The notes: generated by a model not told the origin, from the letters alone. DNA of 64,000 nucleotides from an uncultured Bacteroidales bacterium (GCA_900545245.1 UQYV01000004.1:54686-118685); one strand, 5' to 3'; counted from the stretch's first letter, positions 27,639 to 36,895 are shown. Translations and numbers: made by a program.

Positions 27639-27673
27639 GTAATCCCCGTTGCATCACAGCGGTCGGGGATTAC
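27639..27673. terminator. hairpin terminator between convergent GH97 and EamA genes
   Basis: A perfect 10-bp inverted repeat, GTAATCCCCG / CGGGGATTAC, with a 15-nt loop lies just after the GH97 stop codon and overlaps the stop of the EamA gene on the other strand. No strong T-run follows on either side, so it is called from the stem and the convergent arrangement. Confidence 0.65.
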
Positions 27674-28584
27674 TTTACGTCGCCGCGCTTCTTGCTGAAG
27701 CTTACGATTATAACTCCTGCCATGCAGGCGAGAGCGGAGAGGGTTTTCTGCCAGTTCATAGTGTCCATCCCGATGCAGATGCTTATTGCGGTGGCCACGA
27801 TGGGCTGGCAATAGTTGTACATGCTGACTAGGGTAGGACGGATGTTTTTCTGGCCTATCGGGAGCAGGAAATAGGAGATGAACGTGGCTCCGAGCACAAG
27901 AACGGTGAGGTCGGTGCCGAGCCTGCCGTTGAACTGACTCCAGTCCAGGCTGACAAGTTCTCCGGCAGAGAACGGGAGAGTGATGAGAGATGTGAATAGG
28001 AAAATCCACTTCATGAACGTCACTGCCGAGTATTTCTGAATCAGCGGGCGGAAGATGCCGAGGTAGAGAGCGAAGAAGATTCCGTTGAAAATCATCAGGA
28101 TGATGCCAGTCAAGGAATTGCTCTCGGCTCCTGAGCCGCTTCCTGTGCTGTTCAGGATGAGGAATACTATGCCCGCGAAGCTAAGCAGCACGCCTCCAGC
28201 CTTCTGCGGGGTAATCGGTTCTTTCACAGCAACAGCCGCGATGAACATGGTGTAAATCGGTGTGAGCGCACTCAGAATCGAGCAGGTCATCGGAGTAATC
28301 TGCGGCAGCGCCGTGAGAAAGGTCAGCTGCGGACCGAGAAACCCGAGGCAGGCCGCCAGAAATATCTTCAGATAGTCCTTCTTCTCGACTTTTTCTTGCG
28401 GAAAGAAAAGCGACGCAATCCAGAACAGCACCCCCGCTCCAAGCGCCCTGATGCTGAAAAGCCCGACAGGTGAAAGGATATGGCTTCCAGTCAGGTCCTT
28501 GCAGGTCACCACATTTATTCCAAAAATCGTGTAGGTCGCGAAGCACGCCAAATGCCCCAATAATTCTTTTTTGTCTTTCATCAT
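27670..28584 (-). CDS. EamA/DMT-family inner-membrane transporter
   Basis: A protein of about 304 residues with ten predicted membrane segments in two EamA repeats. Examples are 'HLACFATYTIFGINVV', 'AGGVLLSFAGIVFLIL' and the final 'ALACMAGVIIVSFSKKRG'. The family exports or imports small metabolites such as amino acids or nucleotides; substrate is not predictable. The start was set at the double Met at 28584/28581, because a TAnnTTTG box lies about 20 bp upstream and the longer in-frame extension would run through that promoter and into the neighbouring gene in a non-membrane sequence. Transcribed toward the utilisation locus and ends in the shared terminator hairpin. Confidence 0.88.
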   Translation of the reverse strand: MMKDKKELLGHLACFATYTIFGINVVTCKDLTGSHILSPVGLFSIRALGAGVLFWIASLFFPQEKVEKKDYLKIFLAACLGFLGPQLTFLTALPQITPMTCSILSALTPIYTMFIAAVAVKEPITPQKAGGVLLSFAGIVFLILNSTGSGSGAESNSLTGIILMIFNGIFFALYLGIFRPLIQKYSAVTFMKWIFLFTSLITLPFSAGELVSLDWSQFNGRLGTDLTVLVLGATFISYFLLPIGQKNIRPTLVSMYNYCQPIVATAISICIGMDTMNWQKTLSALACMAGVIIVSFSKKRGDVK

Positions 28585-28604
28585 CTTCTTTCCGAAAACG
28601 GGCG

Positions 28605-28612
28605 CAAAGATA
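28605..28612 (-). promoter_or_regulatory. -7 box of the EamA transporter promoter
   Basis: TATCTTTG on the - strand matches the Bacteroidetes TAnnTTTG -7 element. No good -33 element is seen at the expected distance. It leaves a leader of roughly 14 nt before the chosen start. Confidence 0.5.
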
Positions 28613-28669
28613 AACAAAAATAGAAAAAGACTGATGTAACATCTGTTCCTGAGACCAATGGCAAGAAAC

Positions 28670-28984
28670 TTAGTTTTTCGGAGTCTTAGAAATTGTATTT
28701 GTCTTTCGTTTCGGGTTGGCCGGAAACCATCCCTTTTCGACCCTCTTTTGCTGTTCAAAAACTTCGAGTATGCTCCAGAAGCATGAGAACGCGAACACGC
28801 CGAGGAGGGTTGACCATATATAGTGGGCGGTGAAAAGCGATGCTGCGGTGGCAGCGAGACCGACGAGCAAAAACGCCCACCAGCAACCTGTGCCGAAGTG
28901 ATATTCCGCCTTGATGACAATCGGATGGAACATTCCTATCATAAGGAATGCGGCTACGCCTATGATAAGTCCTGTAAAGTTCAT
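28670..28984 (-). CDS. DUF4491 family small membrane protein
   Basis: About 104 residues starting at 'MNFTGLIIGVAAFLMIGMF'. It has three membrane segments, a conserved-looking 'HPIVIKAEYHFGTGCWW' stretch and a basic C-terminal tail. This matches DUF4491, a short Bacteroidetes membrane family of unknown function. The ATG at 28984 was preferred to an upstream in-frame one because a full TTTG-N20-TATTTTTG promoter lies between them, 39 bp before the chosen start. It is probably transcribed alone and divergently from the porin operon. No role is proposed. Confidence 0.8.
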   Translation of the reverse strand: MNFTGLIIGVAAFLMIGMFHPIVIKAEYHFGTGCWWAFLLVGLAATAASLFTAHYIWSTLLGVFAFSCFWSILEVFEQQKRVEKGWFPANPKRKTNTISKTPKN

Positions 28985-29022
28985 GCCTATTCTGATGCCT
29001 CCTGAAAATCCATTTGAGACCG

Positions 29023-29054
29023 CAAAAATAGTGGAAATATCCTTTTGTGACAAA
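29023..29054 (-). promoter_or_regulatory. promoter of the DUF4491 gene
   Basis: On the - strand, TTTG (29054-29051), a 20-bp spacer and TATTTTTG (29030-29023) match the Bacteroidetes -33/-7 consensus. It decides the start of the downstream gene at 28984. Confidence 0.75.
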
Positions 29055-29127
29055 GAAAAATGCATGTCGTCCGTCAAATACCAAAATCTTGTTATCGTGA
29101 AATTCGGGAATTACCAAAAAGTTGGGA

Positions 29128-29158
29128 TTGCCCCATGCCCTTCGGAGGCGTAATTTTG
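29128..29158 (+). promoter_or_regulatory. promoter of the porin-imelysin-cytochrome operon
   Basis: TTG (29128-29130), a 20-bp spacer and TAATTTTG (29151-29158) match the Bacteroidetes promoter form. The predicted transcript starts about 57 nt before the porin ATG, which rules out longer upstream starts for the porin. Confidence 0.75.
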
Positions 29159-29221
29159 CAGCGTTTTTACAAGACGTGGTTTGATACACATTGTGTTTGT
29201 GATAAGAAGTTGGAAATCAGT

Positions 29222-30502
29222 ATGAAACAGAAAATTATTCTGGCGGCCGCACTTTTGTTGTCCGCAATTTCCGTGTCTGCGCAGCGACTCACGATAGGTG
29301 GCTATGGAGAGGCTATGTACACAAGAAATTTCTACAGTGACGCGTGGCAGCGGTACATCACCCCTGAAAAATATGCCGATGACAAGAGCCATGGACGGTT
29401 TGATATTCCGCATTTTGTCATCAGTCTCGGTTACGACTTCGGTAAGGGTTGGAGTCTCGGAACCGAAATCGAATTTGAGCATGGGGGTACGGAAAGCGCC
29501 GTGGAACTTGAGGCAGACGAGACAGGTGAATACGAAAGTGAAATCGAGAGGGGAGGAGAAGTTGCACTTGAGCAGGCGTGGATTCAGAAAGTGATTCATC
29601 CGGCGTTCAACGTCCGTGCGGGGATGATAATAGTTCCAGTGGGACTCACAAACTCTCACCATCTTCCTAATGAATTCTTTACCGGCTACCGCCAGGAGGG
29701 TGAGAATACGATTTTTCCCTGCACTTGGCATGAGGTCGGTCTTGAACTTTGGGGAGAGTTCGGAAGGAATAAAGCGTGGAAATATGAACTTCTTTTCCTT
29801 CCTGGTCTTGACTCTGACCGTTTCAGCACAGAAAACTTCATCCAGGGAGGAGCCGGCTCGCCATACGAGTTCAAAATAGCTAATTCTTACGCCGGAGCAT
29901 TCCGTATCGACAACCGTTCGGTGAAGGGGCTCCGTCTCGGACTCAGCGGTTATGTCGGTGGCAGTTTCAGCAATTCCCTAACCAAGAATAAGAAATATGA
30001 AGGTCTCAAGGGGGAGGTATTCATCGGTTCGGTTGATTTTGACTATAAGGGGTATGGTGTCATTGCGAGAGGCGTCTTCGACTATGCTCACCTGAACAAT
30101 TCCGCCGAAATCACCGCATTTAACAAGAACAATATGTCCGCCGCTTCACCCTCTCCACGAAATGCCGTTGGCTCAGACGCGATTGTGGGGAGTTTCGAGA
30201 TAGGATATGATTTCCTTCATCCGCTGCGTAAAGTGGACGACAAATGTTATGTCTTCGCGCATTACGAATACTACGATGCAATGTTCAAGGTTGCGCCGGG
30301 CATAACTGACTATCCTTGGGTCGGCAAGCATCGTATTGCTGTGGGATTCAATTGGTATCCTATCAACGAAATCATAGTGAAGGCTGAGTATTCCCACAGA
30401 TTCTACGAAAAGCCGTTCAACAACGAACCGTCCGTCACATTCGGAATCGCATTCGCCGGCTGGTTCGAGAACACATTCCATAAGAAACATAATGACAAAT
30501 AG
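29222..30502 (+). CDS. outer-membrane beta-barrel porin of the imelysin operon
   Basis: A 426-residue protein with a signal peptide cleaved near 'VSAQR' and a barrel rich in alternating aromatic/hydrophobic strands. Recognisable features are 'IGGYGEAMYTRNF' at the mature start, 'EQAWIQKVIHPAFNVRAGMI' and 'EYSHRFYEKPFNNEPSVTFG' near the end, and a terminal 'GIAFAGWFEN'. It resembles phosphate-selective-porin-like (OprO/P-like) barrels. It heads an operon with an imelysin and a di-heme oxidoreductase, an arrangement linked to iron or heme uptake. A role in passing iron or heme across the outer membrane is therefore inferred. Ten bases separate it from the imelysin gene. Confidence 0.8.
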   Translation: MKQKIILAAALLLSAISVSAQRLTIGGYGEAMYTRNFYSDAWQRYITPEKYADDKSHGRFDIPHFVISLGYDFGKGWSLGTEIEFEHGGTESAVELEADETGEYESEIERGGEVALEQAWIQKVIHPAFNVRAGMIIVPVGLTNSHHLPNEFFTGYRQEGENTIFPCTWHEVGLELWGEFGRNKAWKYELLFLPGLDSDRFSTENFIQGGAGSPYEFKIANSYAGAFRIDNRSVKGLRLGLSGYVGGSFSNSLTKNKKYEGLKGEVFIGSVDFDYKGYGVIARGVFDYAHLNNSAEITAFNKNNMSAASPSPRNAVGSDAIVGSFEIGYDFLHPLRKVDDKCYVFAHYEYYDAMFKVAPGITDYPWVGKHRIAVGFNWYPINEIIVKAEYSHRFYEKPFNNEPSVTFGIAFAGWFENTFHKKHNDK

Positions 30503-30512
30503 TTAAAACAAT

Positions 30513-31640
30513 ATGATAATGAAAACTTTAATGAAATTGGCTGCGGTGCTTGCAGCAGTTCTCGCAATTGTGTCTTGCGAGAAATCAGGACTTGGAAACG
30601 ACACCGCTAAAGACCAGGCTCTTCAGAAAGCCAATGAACAGTTCGTTGATGGGACAGTGGTACCTACATATAAGGCTCTTGCAGACGAATGTCTTGCTCT
30701 TCAGTCAACCCTTGAAAAGCTCAAAGAGACAAAGACCGACGCGCTTGTGAAGGAGGCCTGCAAGCAGTGGAAGGATGCACGTCAGTTTTGGGAGTGGAGC
30801 GAGGCTTTCCTTTTTGGTGCCGCTTCACAATATGGAATTGACCCTCATATCGATACGTGGCCTCTCGACAAGACCCAACTTGACCAAGTGCTGTCCAACA
30901 AGGGAATTATGGACAATATTGATAAATATGTTTCCAATTTCAACAATGGGCTTGTAGGATTCCACGGGCTTGAATACATTATCTTCCGTGAGGGAAAGGA
31001 GCGTTCGGCTTCGGATATTCCTGAACTCGAGATTAAATATGCGATTGCAGTTTCTGCCGACCTTACACTCAGCGCATGCCATTTGGAGGCTGCCTGGGCA
31101 GGTCTCGACAATGTGACGGAAGAGAAACGGGCTATTCTCGAGGATGCAGGGGAGGAACGGTTCGGCGAGTTCGGCAGACAGATGAAGCTCAGTGGTCAGA
31201 CAGGAAGTCTCTGGACATCAGTTACGGCCGGAAGCGAGCAGATTATTGAAGGCTGTAAGGATATTGTGGATGAGGTTGGAAAATCTAAAATCGGAAAACC
31301 ATATACCGGAGAGGATGAGAACTACATAGAGTCTCCTCATTCTTGGAACTCAATTACAGACTTTTACGACAACATCATAAGTGTTCGCAACGCCTATTTC
31401 GGAAAACTCGGAGCGACCGTGGCGGAAACTCATTCCGTAAGTGCTTATATAGCAAGCGTCGATAAGGAAACTGATGCCAAGCTGGTTGCAGCTATAGAGG
31501 ACTGTCTCAAGGCTATAGATGCGATGCCTCGTCCGTTTGTGAAGAACTACAGGGATGCGAAAGTGAAGGCTGCCATTGATGCGTGCAACGACCTCAATGA
31601 CGCTCTTGAGGCTGCCCGCAAGGTGCTCATTGAGCAGTAG
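30513..31640 (+). CDS. imelysin-family lipoprotein (IrpA/EfeO-like)
   Basis: A 375-residue helical protein with lipobox 'AIVSC' (Cys22). The imelysin fold is indicated by the GxHxxE metal-site motif 'GFHGLEY' (Gly149, His151, Glu154), preceded by 'GIDPHIDTWPLD', and by the alpha-helical repeat with 'SWNSITDFYDNIISV'. Family members are periplasmic or surface proteins implicated in iron acquisition rather than peptidases. It sits between an outer-membrane barrel and a di-heme oxidoreductase, which fits iron or heme handling at the cell surface. Met at codon 3 is an alternative start. Confidence 0.9.
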   Translation: MIMKTLMKLAAVLAAVLAIVSCEKSGLGNDTAKDQALQKANEQFVDGTVVPTYKALADECLALQSTLEKLKETKTDALVKEACKQWKDARQFWEWSEAFLFGAASQYGIDPHIDTWPLDKTQLDQVLSNKGIMDNIDKYVSNFNNGLVGFHGLEYIIFREGKERSASDIPELEIKYAIAVSADLTLSACHLEAAWAGLDNVTEEKRAILEDAGEERFGEFGRQMKLSGQTGSLWTSVTAGSEQIIEGCKDIVDEVGKSKIGKPYTGEDENYIESPHSWNSITDFYDNIISVRNAYFGKLGATVAETHSVSAYIASVDKETDAKLVAAIEDCLKAIDAMPRPFVKNYRDAKVKAAIDACNDLNDALEAARKVLIEQ

Positions 31641-31708
31641 TCGACTATAAAGCGGATTGCTGCCTCATGCTCCTTGCATTCCATCAGTGAATTATAAAAT
31701 TGAAAATT

Positions 31709-33292
31709 ATGAAAAAGATATTGTTGTATATTGCGGCACTTGCACTTGCAGTTGTGGCTTGTGACAAAAACGAGACCCCGTCTCCCAAGCCCGGAAAAAA
31801 AGAACTGAGTGACGAGTGGTATGCCGGAGGACGGCTCGGAACAGCCTTTAATTCAAGCGCATCGGCATACGAGCAGCCTACTCCTGCAGTCGAGAATGCG
31901 GACATGGTGCAGGCATTCAAGAACGGAGAACAGTTCTTCGAAAGAGACTACAACCAGAACAAGACGGGAGCGTTCAAGGGGCTCGGTCCTCTGATGGTCC
32001 GTCGCGGATGTCTCTACTGTCATCCTAACTATGGTCACGGACGCCGTCAGACGGAATATCGTGCCGACAAAGTGGGTAATGGTTACCTTCTCGTAATCAC
32101 TGACGGGACAGATACTTACCTCAGTTCGCTGACCGGTATGCCGCAGACCCTTGCCGTAGAGCCTTTCAAGGCTCCGATTGACGAGAGCAAGATTGTGATT
32201 GAATGGCCTGAGTATACTGACGAATGGGGCAACAAATTCCCGGACGGAGAAACATATACGCTCATATATCCGGAAGTTACCATTCCTGAGGATGCCTACT
32301 ATGTCCCGCTTGAGGTGACGAAGAACGGTGAAACCACGACTGTTGACCACAGCAATGTCCGCGTTCGCCTCGAATCCACAATCGGCATCTACGGAACCGG
32401 ACTCCTCGATGCCATTGACGATGATGACCTCAAAGCTCAGTATGCGGCAGAGGAAAAGGCCGGAGTGAAACTTAATCCATCTGTTTTCGCCAACGGCGAA
32501 TGGGTGAAACTCTATGGCAAAACCACACACCCTCTTCGTTTTACCTACGCCCTTTCACGCGGCCCGCTTCAGGATGCTGCCGGTGCAAATGCAATCTGGA
32601 ACATCACAAATGTGACCCGCGGCACCAAGCCATCTCACTACATGGCTGCAACTTATGCAAAAGTTGCGTCACTGGACAAGGAGGTGCAGGCAAAGTTCTA
32701 TGACTATTTCCCGGAGAGAAAGACCTCTGCCGGCGTGGAACAGGACATCTATGACTACCTTATGGGCAAGAACATTGAACCGGAAATGTCTGACAGCGAC
32801 TATGCTGACTTTATGGTTTGGCATCGCGGGCTTGCCGTCCCGGCCGCACGCGACCTCGATGATGAGGATGTTCAGAGAGGAAAGACGCTCTTTACCCAAA
32901 TCGGCTGTGCCTACTGTCACCGTCCGAGCTGGACGACAGGCGAGGACAACTTCACAGACCCGACAGGATTTTTCAAGGACGGGGACAGCCGTCTTCCGCG
33001 CTACCCGCACCAGACAATCTGGCCATACACCGACATGGTTCAGCACCGTCTTCACATGAAGAACAACATCCGCACCGGCTGGTGCCGCACCACTCCTCTT
33101 TGGGGGCGCGGACTCAGCACCCTCGTCAATGGAGGCGTGGACAGACTTCACGACTGCCGCGCAAACACCGTCATTGAGGCCATAATGTGGCACGGTGACC
33201 CTCAGAGCGATGCACGCAAGTCGGTGGAGGCGTTCCGCGAGTTGTCAAAAGAGGATCGTGATGCTATTGTGAAGTTTATAGAGTCTATATAG
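31709..33292 (+). CDS. di-heme oxidoreductase (c-type cytochrome, putative peroxidase family), lipoprotein
   Basis: A 527-residue lipoprotein (VVAC, Cys18). Two CxxCH heme-c sites are visible: 'CLYCH' starting at residue 101 and 'CAYCH' at residue 400. The C-terminal domain with 'PTGFFKDGDSRLP' and 'RTGWCRTTPLWGRG' matches the di-heme oxidoreductase family found beside imelysin genes. It probably carries out redox chemistry on iron or heme outside the inner membrane. The start was placed at ATG 31709 because the longer frame begins only with TTG. The ccsA-type gene downstream would provide heme attachment, so the operon appears self-sufficient for maturation. Confidence 0.88.
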   Translation: MKKILLYIAALALAVVACDKNETPSPKPGKKELSDEWYAGGRLGTAFNSSASAYEQPTPAVENADMVQAFKNGEQFFERDYNQNKTGAFKGLGPLMVRRGCLYCHPNYGHGRRQTEYRADKVGNGYLLVITDGTDTYLSSLTGMPQTLAVEPFKAPIDESKIVIEWPEYTDEWGNKFPDGETYTLIYPEVTIPEDAYYVPLEVTKNGETTTVDHSNVRVRLESTIGIYGTGLLDAIDDDDLKAQYAAEEKAGVKLNPSVFANGEWVKLYGKTTHPLRFTYALSRGPLQDAAGANAIWNITNVTRGTKPSHYMAATYAKVASLDKEVQAKFYDYFPERKTSAGVEQDIYDYLMGKNIEPEMSDSDYADFMVWHRGLAVPAARDLDDEDVQRGKTLFTQIGCAYCHRPSWTTGEDNFTDPTGFFKDGDSRLPRYPHQTIWPYTDMVQHRLHMKNNIRTGWCRTTPLWGRGLSTLVNGGVDRLHDCRANTVIEAIMWHGDPQSDARKSVEAFRELSKEDRDAIVKFIESI

Positions 33293-33351
33293 TTTAGCCC
33301 TCCTGCCTCAAAAGCTGTTTTGGAGGGGAGGAAGACGAAAATTATTGAAAA

Positions 33352-35331
33352 ATGCTGAAGAAATTGGTTGACAGGCCGGCAGCGTTGGTGATGCATATTG
33401 CCTTGCTGCTGATTGTTTCCGGAGCTATTGTGACATCCCTTTCCGCGAGGAAGGGGGTGATTCACGTTCGTATAGGGGATGTCGCGACATCCTATTCCGA
33501 AAATAAAAAAGGCGGGCTCCCGCTACCGTTCGCTCTAAGGCTTGACGATTTTGCGGTGGAGTATTATCCGGGGACTGACACCCCTTCGGACTATAGGTCT
33601 TCTGTGTCCGTGCTCATTGACGGCGAATGCGTAAAATCAGCTCAAGTGAGTATGAATCGCATACTTTCGTACGATGGTTACCGTTTCTATCAAACGACCT
33701 ACGACAGCGACGAACTCGGCTCGACTTTCACAGTTGCGCACGATCCGCTCGGAATCGGTCTGGTCTATGCCGGATATGCTGTCTTTCTTCTTGCATTTCT
33801 CATTTTCTTCTTTACTGACAAGAAATTGCGTGCTCTCGTGCATAAGGTGACCACTACAGTTGCAGCGATTATCCTGTTTTTTGCCGGGACTTCGGAAATT
33901 TCCGCAGCTGAAAACAAGGCACCGAAAACGCTCCCGAAGGAAACTGCCGGGCAGTTCGGTGAACTTTATGTGTTCTATCACGGCCGCGTATGTCCTCTCC
34001 AGACTGTGGCAAAGGATTTTCGAGTGAAACTCTACGGAAACTCAGACATTTATGGACTCACTGACGAGCAAGTGCTGACGGGCTGGATGTTCTACGGGAC
34101 TTCTTGGCGCACTGTGCCGCAGAAACACCGTCGTGGCGCAAATGACGAACAGGACAGGCGGCAGACCGTGAATTCACTGTTTTCCGGAGAGTTCCTGAAA
34201 CTCTATCCTGTTGCGGATTCGCTAGGGCGTGTGAGCTGGTATGCCCAGAACGACAGGCTGCCGGACGACATCCCGGACGACGAGTGGCTTTTCATACGCA
34301 AGTCAATGAACTACATCGGAGAACTTGTCATAGCCGGAGATGATTATGGGGTGTCCTCAGCTCTTGGGAAATTGAAGAAATTTCAGGAAAAGCAGGCCGA
34401 TGGCTCGTTGCCTTCAGCATTCAGACTTGGCGCGGAAAGGCTCTACAACAGTTTTCCTCCGCTCTTTCCGGTGGCGGGCATATATCTCCTTGCCGGGTTT
34501 GTGCTTCTCGGCTGGTTCGTCACCTGCCTTGCGCGGCGTCGTGAAGCCGGTATACGCATTCGTCTTGCAGCGGTTGTACTCGAAGCCGTGCTGTTTACGT
34601 TCCTGACTATCATGCTCGCGCTCGTGTGGATTGTGGGTGGACACGTTCCCCTGTCCAATGGTGCCGAGACGATGATGGCGATTGCATGGACCGTGCTGCT
34701 TGCGGGGCTTGTCTTCGGCGGGCGTTTCTCCCTGATGCAGCCGTTTGCTCTCATAATTTCTGCTCTCGCCCTGCTCGTGGCCGCCATGGGGCAGGCCAAT
34801 CCTGCCGTGACCCTGCTCGTTCCCGTTCTCCAGTCCCCGCTGCTTAGCGTACACGTTTCGTTGATGATGCTTTCCTATGCAGTCCTTGCTGTCATTATGG
34901 TCAACAGCGCTGCCGGACTCTGTGTCGGAGCAATCGAGCGCAGGCACATTTCTTCGGAGCAGACTGTTGTCCAAGCTCCTGCCTCTGCTCTGATGGTGAT
35001 GCGGTCTCCAACTTCTTCCGTCTCCGCCCGCCTTGCCGACATCTCGATGCTCCTGCTCTATTTCGGAGTCTTCTTTCTCGCCGCAGGCATCATCTCGGGT
35101 TCATTCTGGGCTAACGTCTCCTGGGGCTGCTACTGGAATTGGGACCCGAAGGAGACATGGGCACTCATAACCCTGCTCATCTACGCTGTTGCCGTCCATC
35201 GCAGCGACATCTCTTTCCTGCGAAAGCCGGCAATATTCCATATATTCCTGCTCCTCGCATTCGTCTCCGTGCTGTTCACCTATTTCGGCGTGAATTTCCT
35301 GCTCGGCGGAATGCATAGTTATGCGGGGTAA
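33352..35331 (+). CDS. ccsA: ResB-CcsA fused cytochrome c assembly protein
   Basis: A 659-residue inner-membrane protein. Residues 1-180 resemble ResB (short membrane segment, periplasmic beta region 'GYRFYQTTYDSDELGS', second membrane segment). The rest has a periplasmic domain and then at least six membrane helices ending in CcsA. The heme-handling WWD signature is 'WGCYWNWDPKETW' (Trp591-Trp603). System II assembly proteins carry heme across the membrane and attach it to CxxCH motifs. The gene follows the two-heme oxidoreductase within 60 bp and very likely matures it. The symbol is given for the C-terminal half; the fusion is typical of Bacteroidetes. Confidence 0.9.
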   Translation: MLKKLVDRPAALVMHIALLLIVSGAIVTSLSARKGVIHVRIGDVATSYSENKKGGLPLPFALRLDDFAVEYYPGTDTPSDYRSSVSVLIDGECVKSAQVSMNRILSYDGYRFYQTTYDSDELGSTFTVAHDPLGIGLVYAGYAVFLLAFLIFFFTDKKLRALVHKVTTTVAAIILFFAGTSEISAAENKAPKTLPKETAGQFGELYVFYHGRVCPLQTVAKDFRVKLYGNSDIYGLTDEQVLTGWMFYGTSWRTVPQKHRRGANDEQDRRQTVNSLFSGEFLKLYPVADSLGRVSWYAQNDRLPDDIPDDEWLFIRKSMNYIGELVIAGDDYGVSSALGKLKKFQEKQADGSLPSAFRLGAERLYNSFPPLFPVAGIYLLAGFVLLGWFVTCLARRREAGIRIRLAAVVLEAVLFTFLTIMLALVWIVGGHVPLSNGAETMMAIAWTVLLAGLVFGGRFSLMQPFALIISALALLVAAMGQANPAVTLLVPVLQSPLLSVHVSLMMLSYAVLAVIMVNSAAGLCVGAIERRHISSEQTVVQAPASALMVMRSPTSSVSARLADISMLLLYFGVFFLAAGIISGSFWANVSWGCYWNWDPKETWALITLLIYAVAVHRSDISFLRKPAIFHIFLLLAFVSVLFTYFGVNFLLGGMHSYAG

Positions 35332-35386
35332 GTGACCTTTCCGGGCACGCCGCGAAATGACCGCGTCACAGTATACGGAAAATGAC

Positions 35387-35394
35387 TATATTTG
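35387..35394 (+). promoter_or_regulatory. -7 box upstream of the hemerythrin-LuxR gene
   Basis: TATATTTG matches TAnnTTTG. No clear -33 TTG is found 19-21 bp upstream. The box lies downstream of the most distal ATG (35357), so translation should begin at 35414 or 35417 instead. Confidence 0.5.
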
Positions 35395-35413
35395 CGAGTC
35401 CAAACGCAACCTG

Positions 35414-36313
35414 ATGATGACGAACAGATTACCTTACTCCACGAATATGAAAATGGCCGATCTCCTGTCGGACAACAGAATGCTCTCAGTGCTTGAGAGA
35501 CTTCATTTCAGACTCGGATTCGGTGAGTCGACAGTAGCCGACGTGTGCCGTACACAGTCTTTCCCTGTTGATTTATTTGTGGAAATATCTAATGTTTTCG
35601 CAGATCCGGAGTATGCCCCGAACCTTGAGTCTCTGGACCGCAGCGATGTCGCCCTTCTCGCGGATTACATCCGTTCCGCTCACAAGTACTATTCGGAGGT
35701 GTCCGTCCCTCATCTTCACGGACTGATCCACACGATGCTCGGAGAGGTCGGAACGACTTTCGCAGATGCTCTGAACAAGTTTTTCGATGAACTTGTGGAA
35801 AAACTCAACTTCCATTTCGAGCATGAGGAGAAGGTTTTCAGAAGCATCGGCAACGGAAATTTTGAGGCCGAGAACGAAGAATCTCATGCCCAGTTCCTCG
35901 AAAAGCTTGATGACCTCAAGAGCATAGTCATAAAATACCTCCCGGACAACGGAGAGAACTTCTCACGCTACAATATGCTGAACCATCTTCTCGCGATGGA
36001 GACCGACATGCGCAACCACATGCGCGTGGAAGAAAAGCTCTTCAACCCCCTCGTTCTCACCCTGCTCAATGGCGATGATTCCGAAGATGAGCTCTCAGAC
36101 GACTCTGAAGTACTTTCCCAACGCGAGAAGGAAATCCTCGCAGCCGTGGCCCACGGCAAAACCAACAAAGAAATAGCCGATGACCTGTTCATCTCCATCA
36201 ACACCGTAGTCACTCACCGCAAAAACATAGCCCGCAAGACCGGCATCAATTCCATCGCCGGCCTCACGGTCTATGCCATCCTCAATCACATCGTTGAAAT
36301 TTCGGATTTTTAA
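35414..36313 (+). CDS. hemerythrin-like domain fused to LuxR-type DNA-binding domain, transcription regulator
   Basis: About 299 residues from the Met-Met at 35414. The middle is an RIC/YtfE-type hemerythrin bundle with spaced His/Glu ligands in 'SVPHLHGLIH', 'NFHFEHEEKVF', 'EESHAQFLEKL' and 'RNHMRVEEKLFNP'. The C-terminal 70 residues are a LuxR/GerE helix-turn-helix: 'LSQREKEILAAVAHGKTNKE' and 'ISINTVVTHRKNIARKTG'. A di-iron sensor coupled to DNA binding implies response to iron, oxygen or nitric oxide. It follows the iron/heme operon and may control it (inference). Porphyromonas has a LuxR-type hemin regulator that could be related, but I cannot confirm that. Confidence 0.85.
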   Translation: MMTNRLPYSTNMKMADLLSDNRMLSVLERLHFRLGFGESTVADVCRTQSFPVDLFVEISNVFADPEYAPNLESLDRSDVALLADYIRSAHKYYSEVSVPHLHGLIHTMLGEVGTTFADALNKFFDELVEKLNFHFEHEEKVFRSIGNGNFEAENEESHAQFLEKLDDLKSIVIKYLPDNGENFSRYNMLNHLLAMETDMRNHMRVEEKLFNPLVLTLLNGDDSEDELSDDSEVLSQREKEILAAVAHGKTNKEIADDLFISINTVVTHRKNIARKTGINSIAGLTVYAILNHIVEISDF

Positions 36314-36337
36314 GATTCTGCACCTTGAAAACCAGGA

Positions 36338-36895
36338 ATGTTTTCAGTGACAGATGGGATGCAGATTGTATCAGAGTATGTTCAGGGTCATATGCCTGCG
36401 TCTGAGATTATCGAGAAATATCACCTGAGCAGTCGCCAAGTGCTGTTCAGTTGGATGGATCGGTTCGTCAATGAGGAAGAATGGGTATCTTTGCCGGGAA
36501 ATCAATCAGAAGATCCTATGGCACATAAGAACCCTGAAGAATGTATAAAGGAGTGTAAAGAGGTAAAACTTCCTCTGAAAATATATGAAGATCCATCTAC
36601 ATTCAAGTTATTTACCTTGGATCTGGGACTGCTGGGAGCTATGGTTGGGACAGAAGCCAAGCAGGTACTCATCAAAAACGACATCTTCAGTGAATATAAA
36701 GGCGGTATGACGGAACAGTTCATACTCGAAGAAATGAAGAGTCACGGAGAAGAGAATATCTTCTATCACAAGACGGATGACGGAACAAGACTTGAAATTG
36801 ACTTTTTGATTCAGAGGGACGGGAAATCACTTCCGATAGAGGTGAAGGCAGAAAGCAATGTAAGAGCGAATTCCTTGAGCAATCTTTTGAAATAA
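36338..36895 (+). pseudogene. chimera of an IS orfA remnant and a DUF4143 ATPase C-terminal fragment
   Basis: A 185-codon frame made of two unrelated parts. Codons 1 to about 72 read as the helix-turn-helix orfA of an IS3/IS66-type element ('MQIVSEYVQGHMPASEIIEK', 'SSRQVLFSWMDRFVNEE'). From base 36554 it becomes, without a frame break, the C-terminal region of the ATPase encoded at 38311-39597. The copied stretch is 364 bp. Apparently a single base differs (T at 36893, C at 39505), turning Gln into a stop, so this copy ends early. There is no P-loop, so it cannot be an ATPase. It is best read as debris of recombination between an IS remnant and the ATPase gene. Confidence 0.75.

Noticed and set aside
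29060..29221. Earlier ATG for the porin gene
   Set aside because: The promoter lies downstream of it and the ATG at 29222 gives a clean signal peptide.
31700..31708. TTG start three codons before the di-heme oxidoreductase ATG
   Set aside because: The ATG at 31709 gives the standard lipoprotein signal MKKILLYIAAL and needs no rare start.
33300..33340. Imperfect C/T-rich and G/A-rich arms between the di-heme oxidoreductase and ccsA genes
   Set aside because: The arms do not pair without bulges and the genes are probably co-transcribed.
36326..36346. TGAAAAC-N7-GTTTTCA inverted repeat after the LuxR gene
   Set aside because: A weak AT-rich stem overlapping the orfA remnant start; could be part of an old IS end. 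Not enough to call a terminator.
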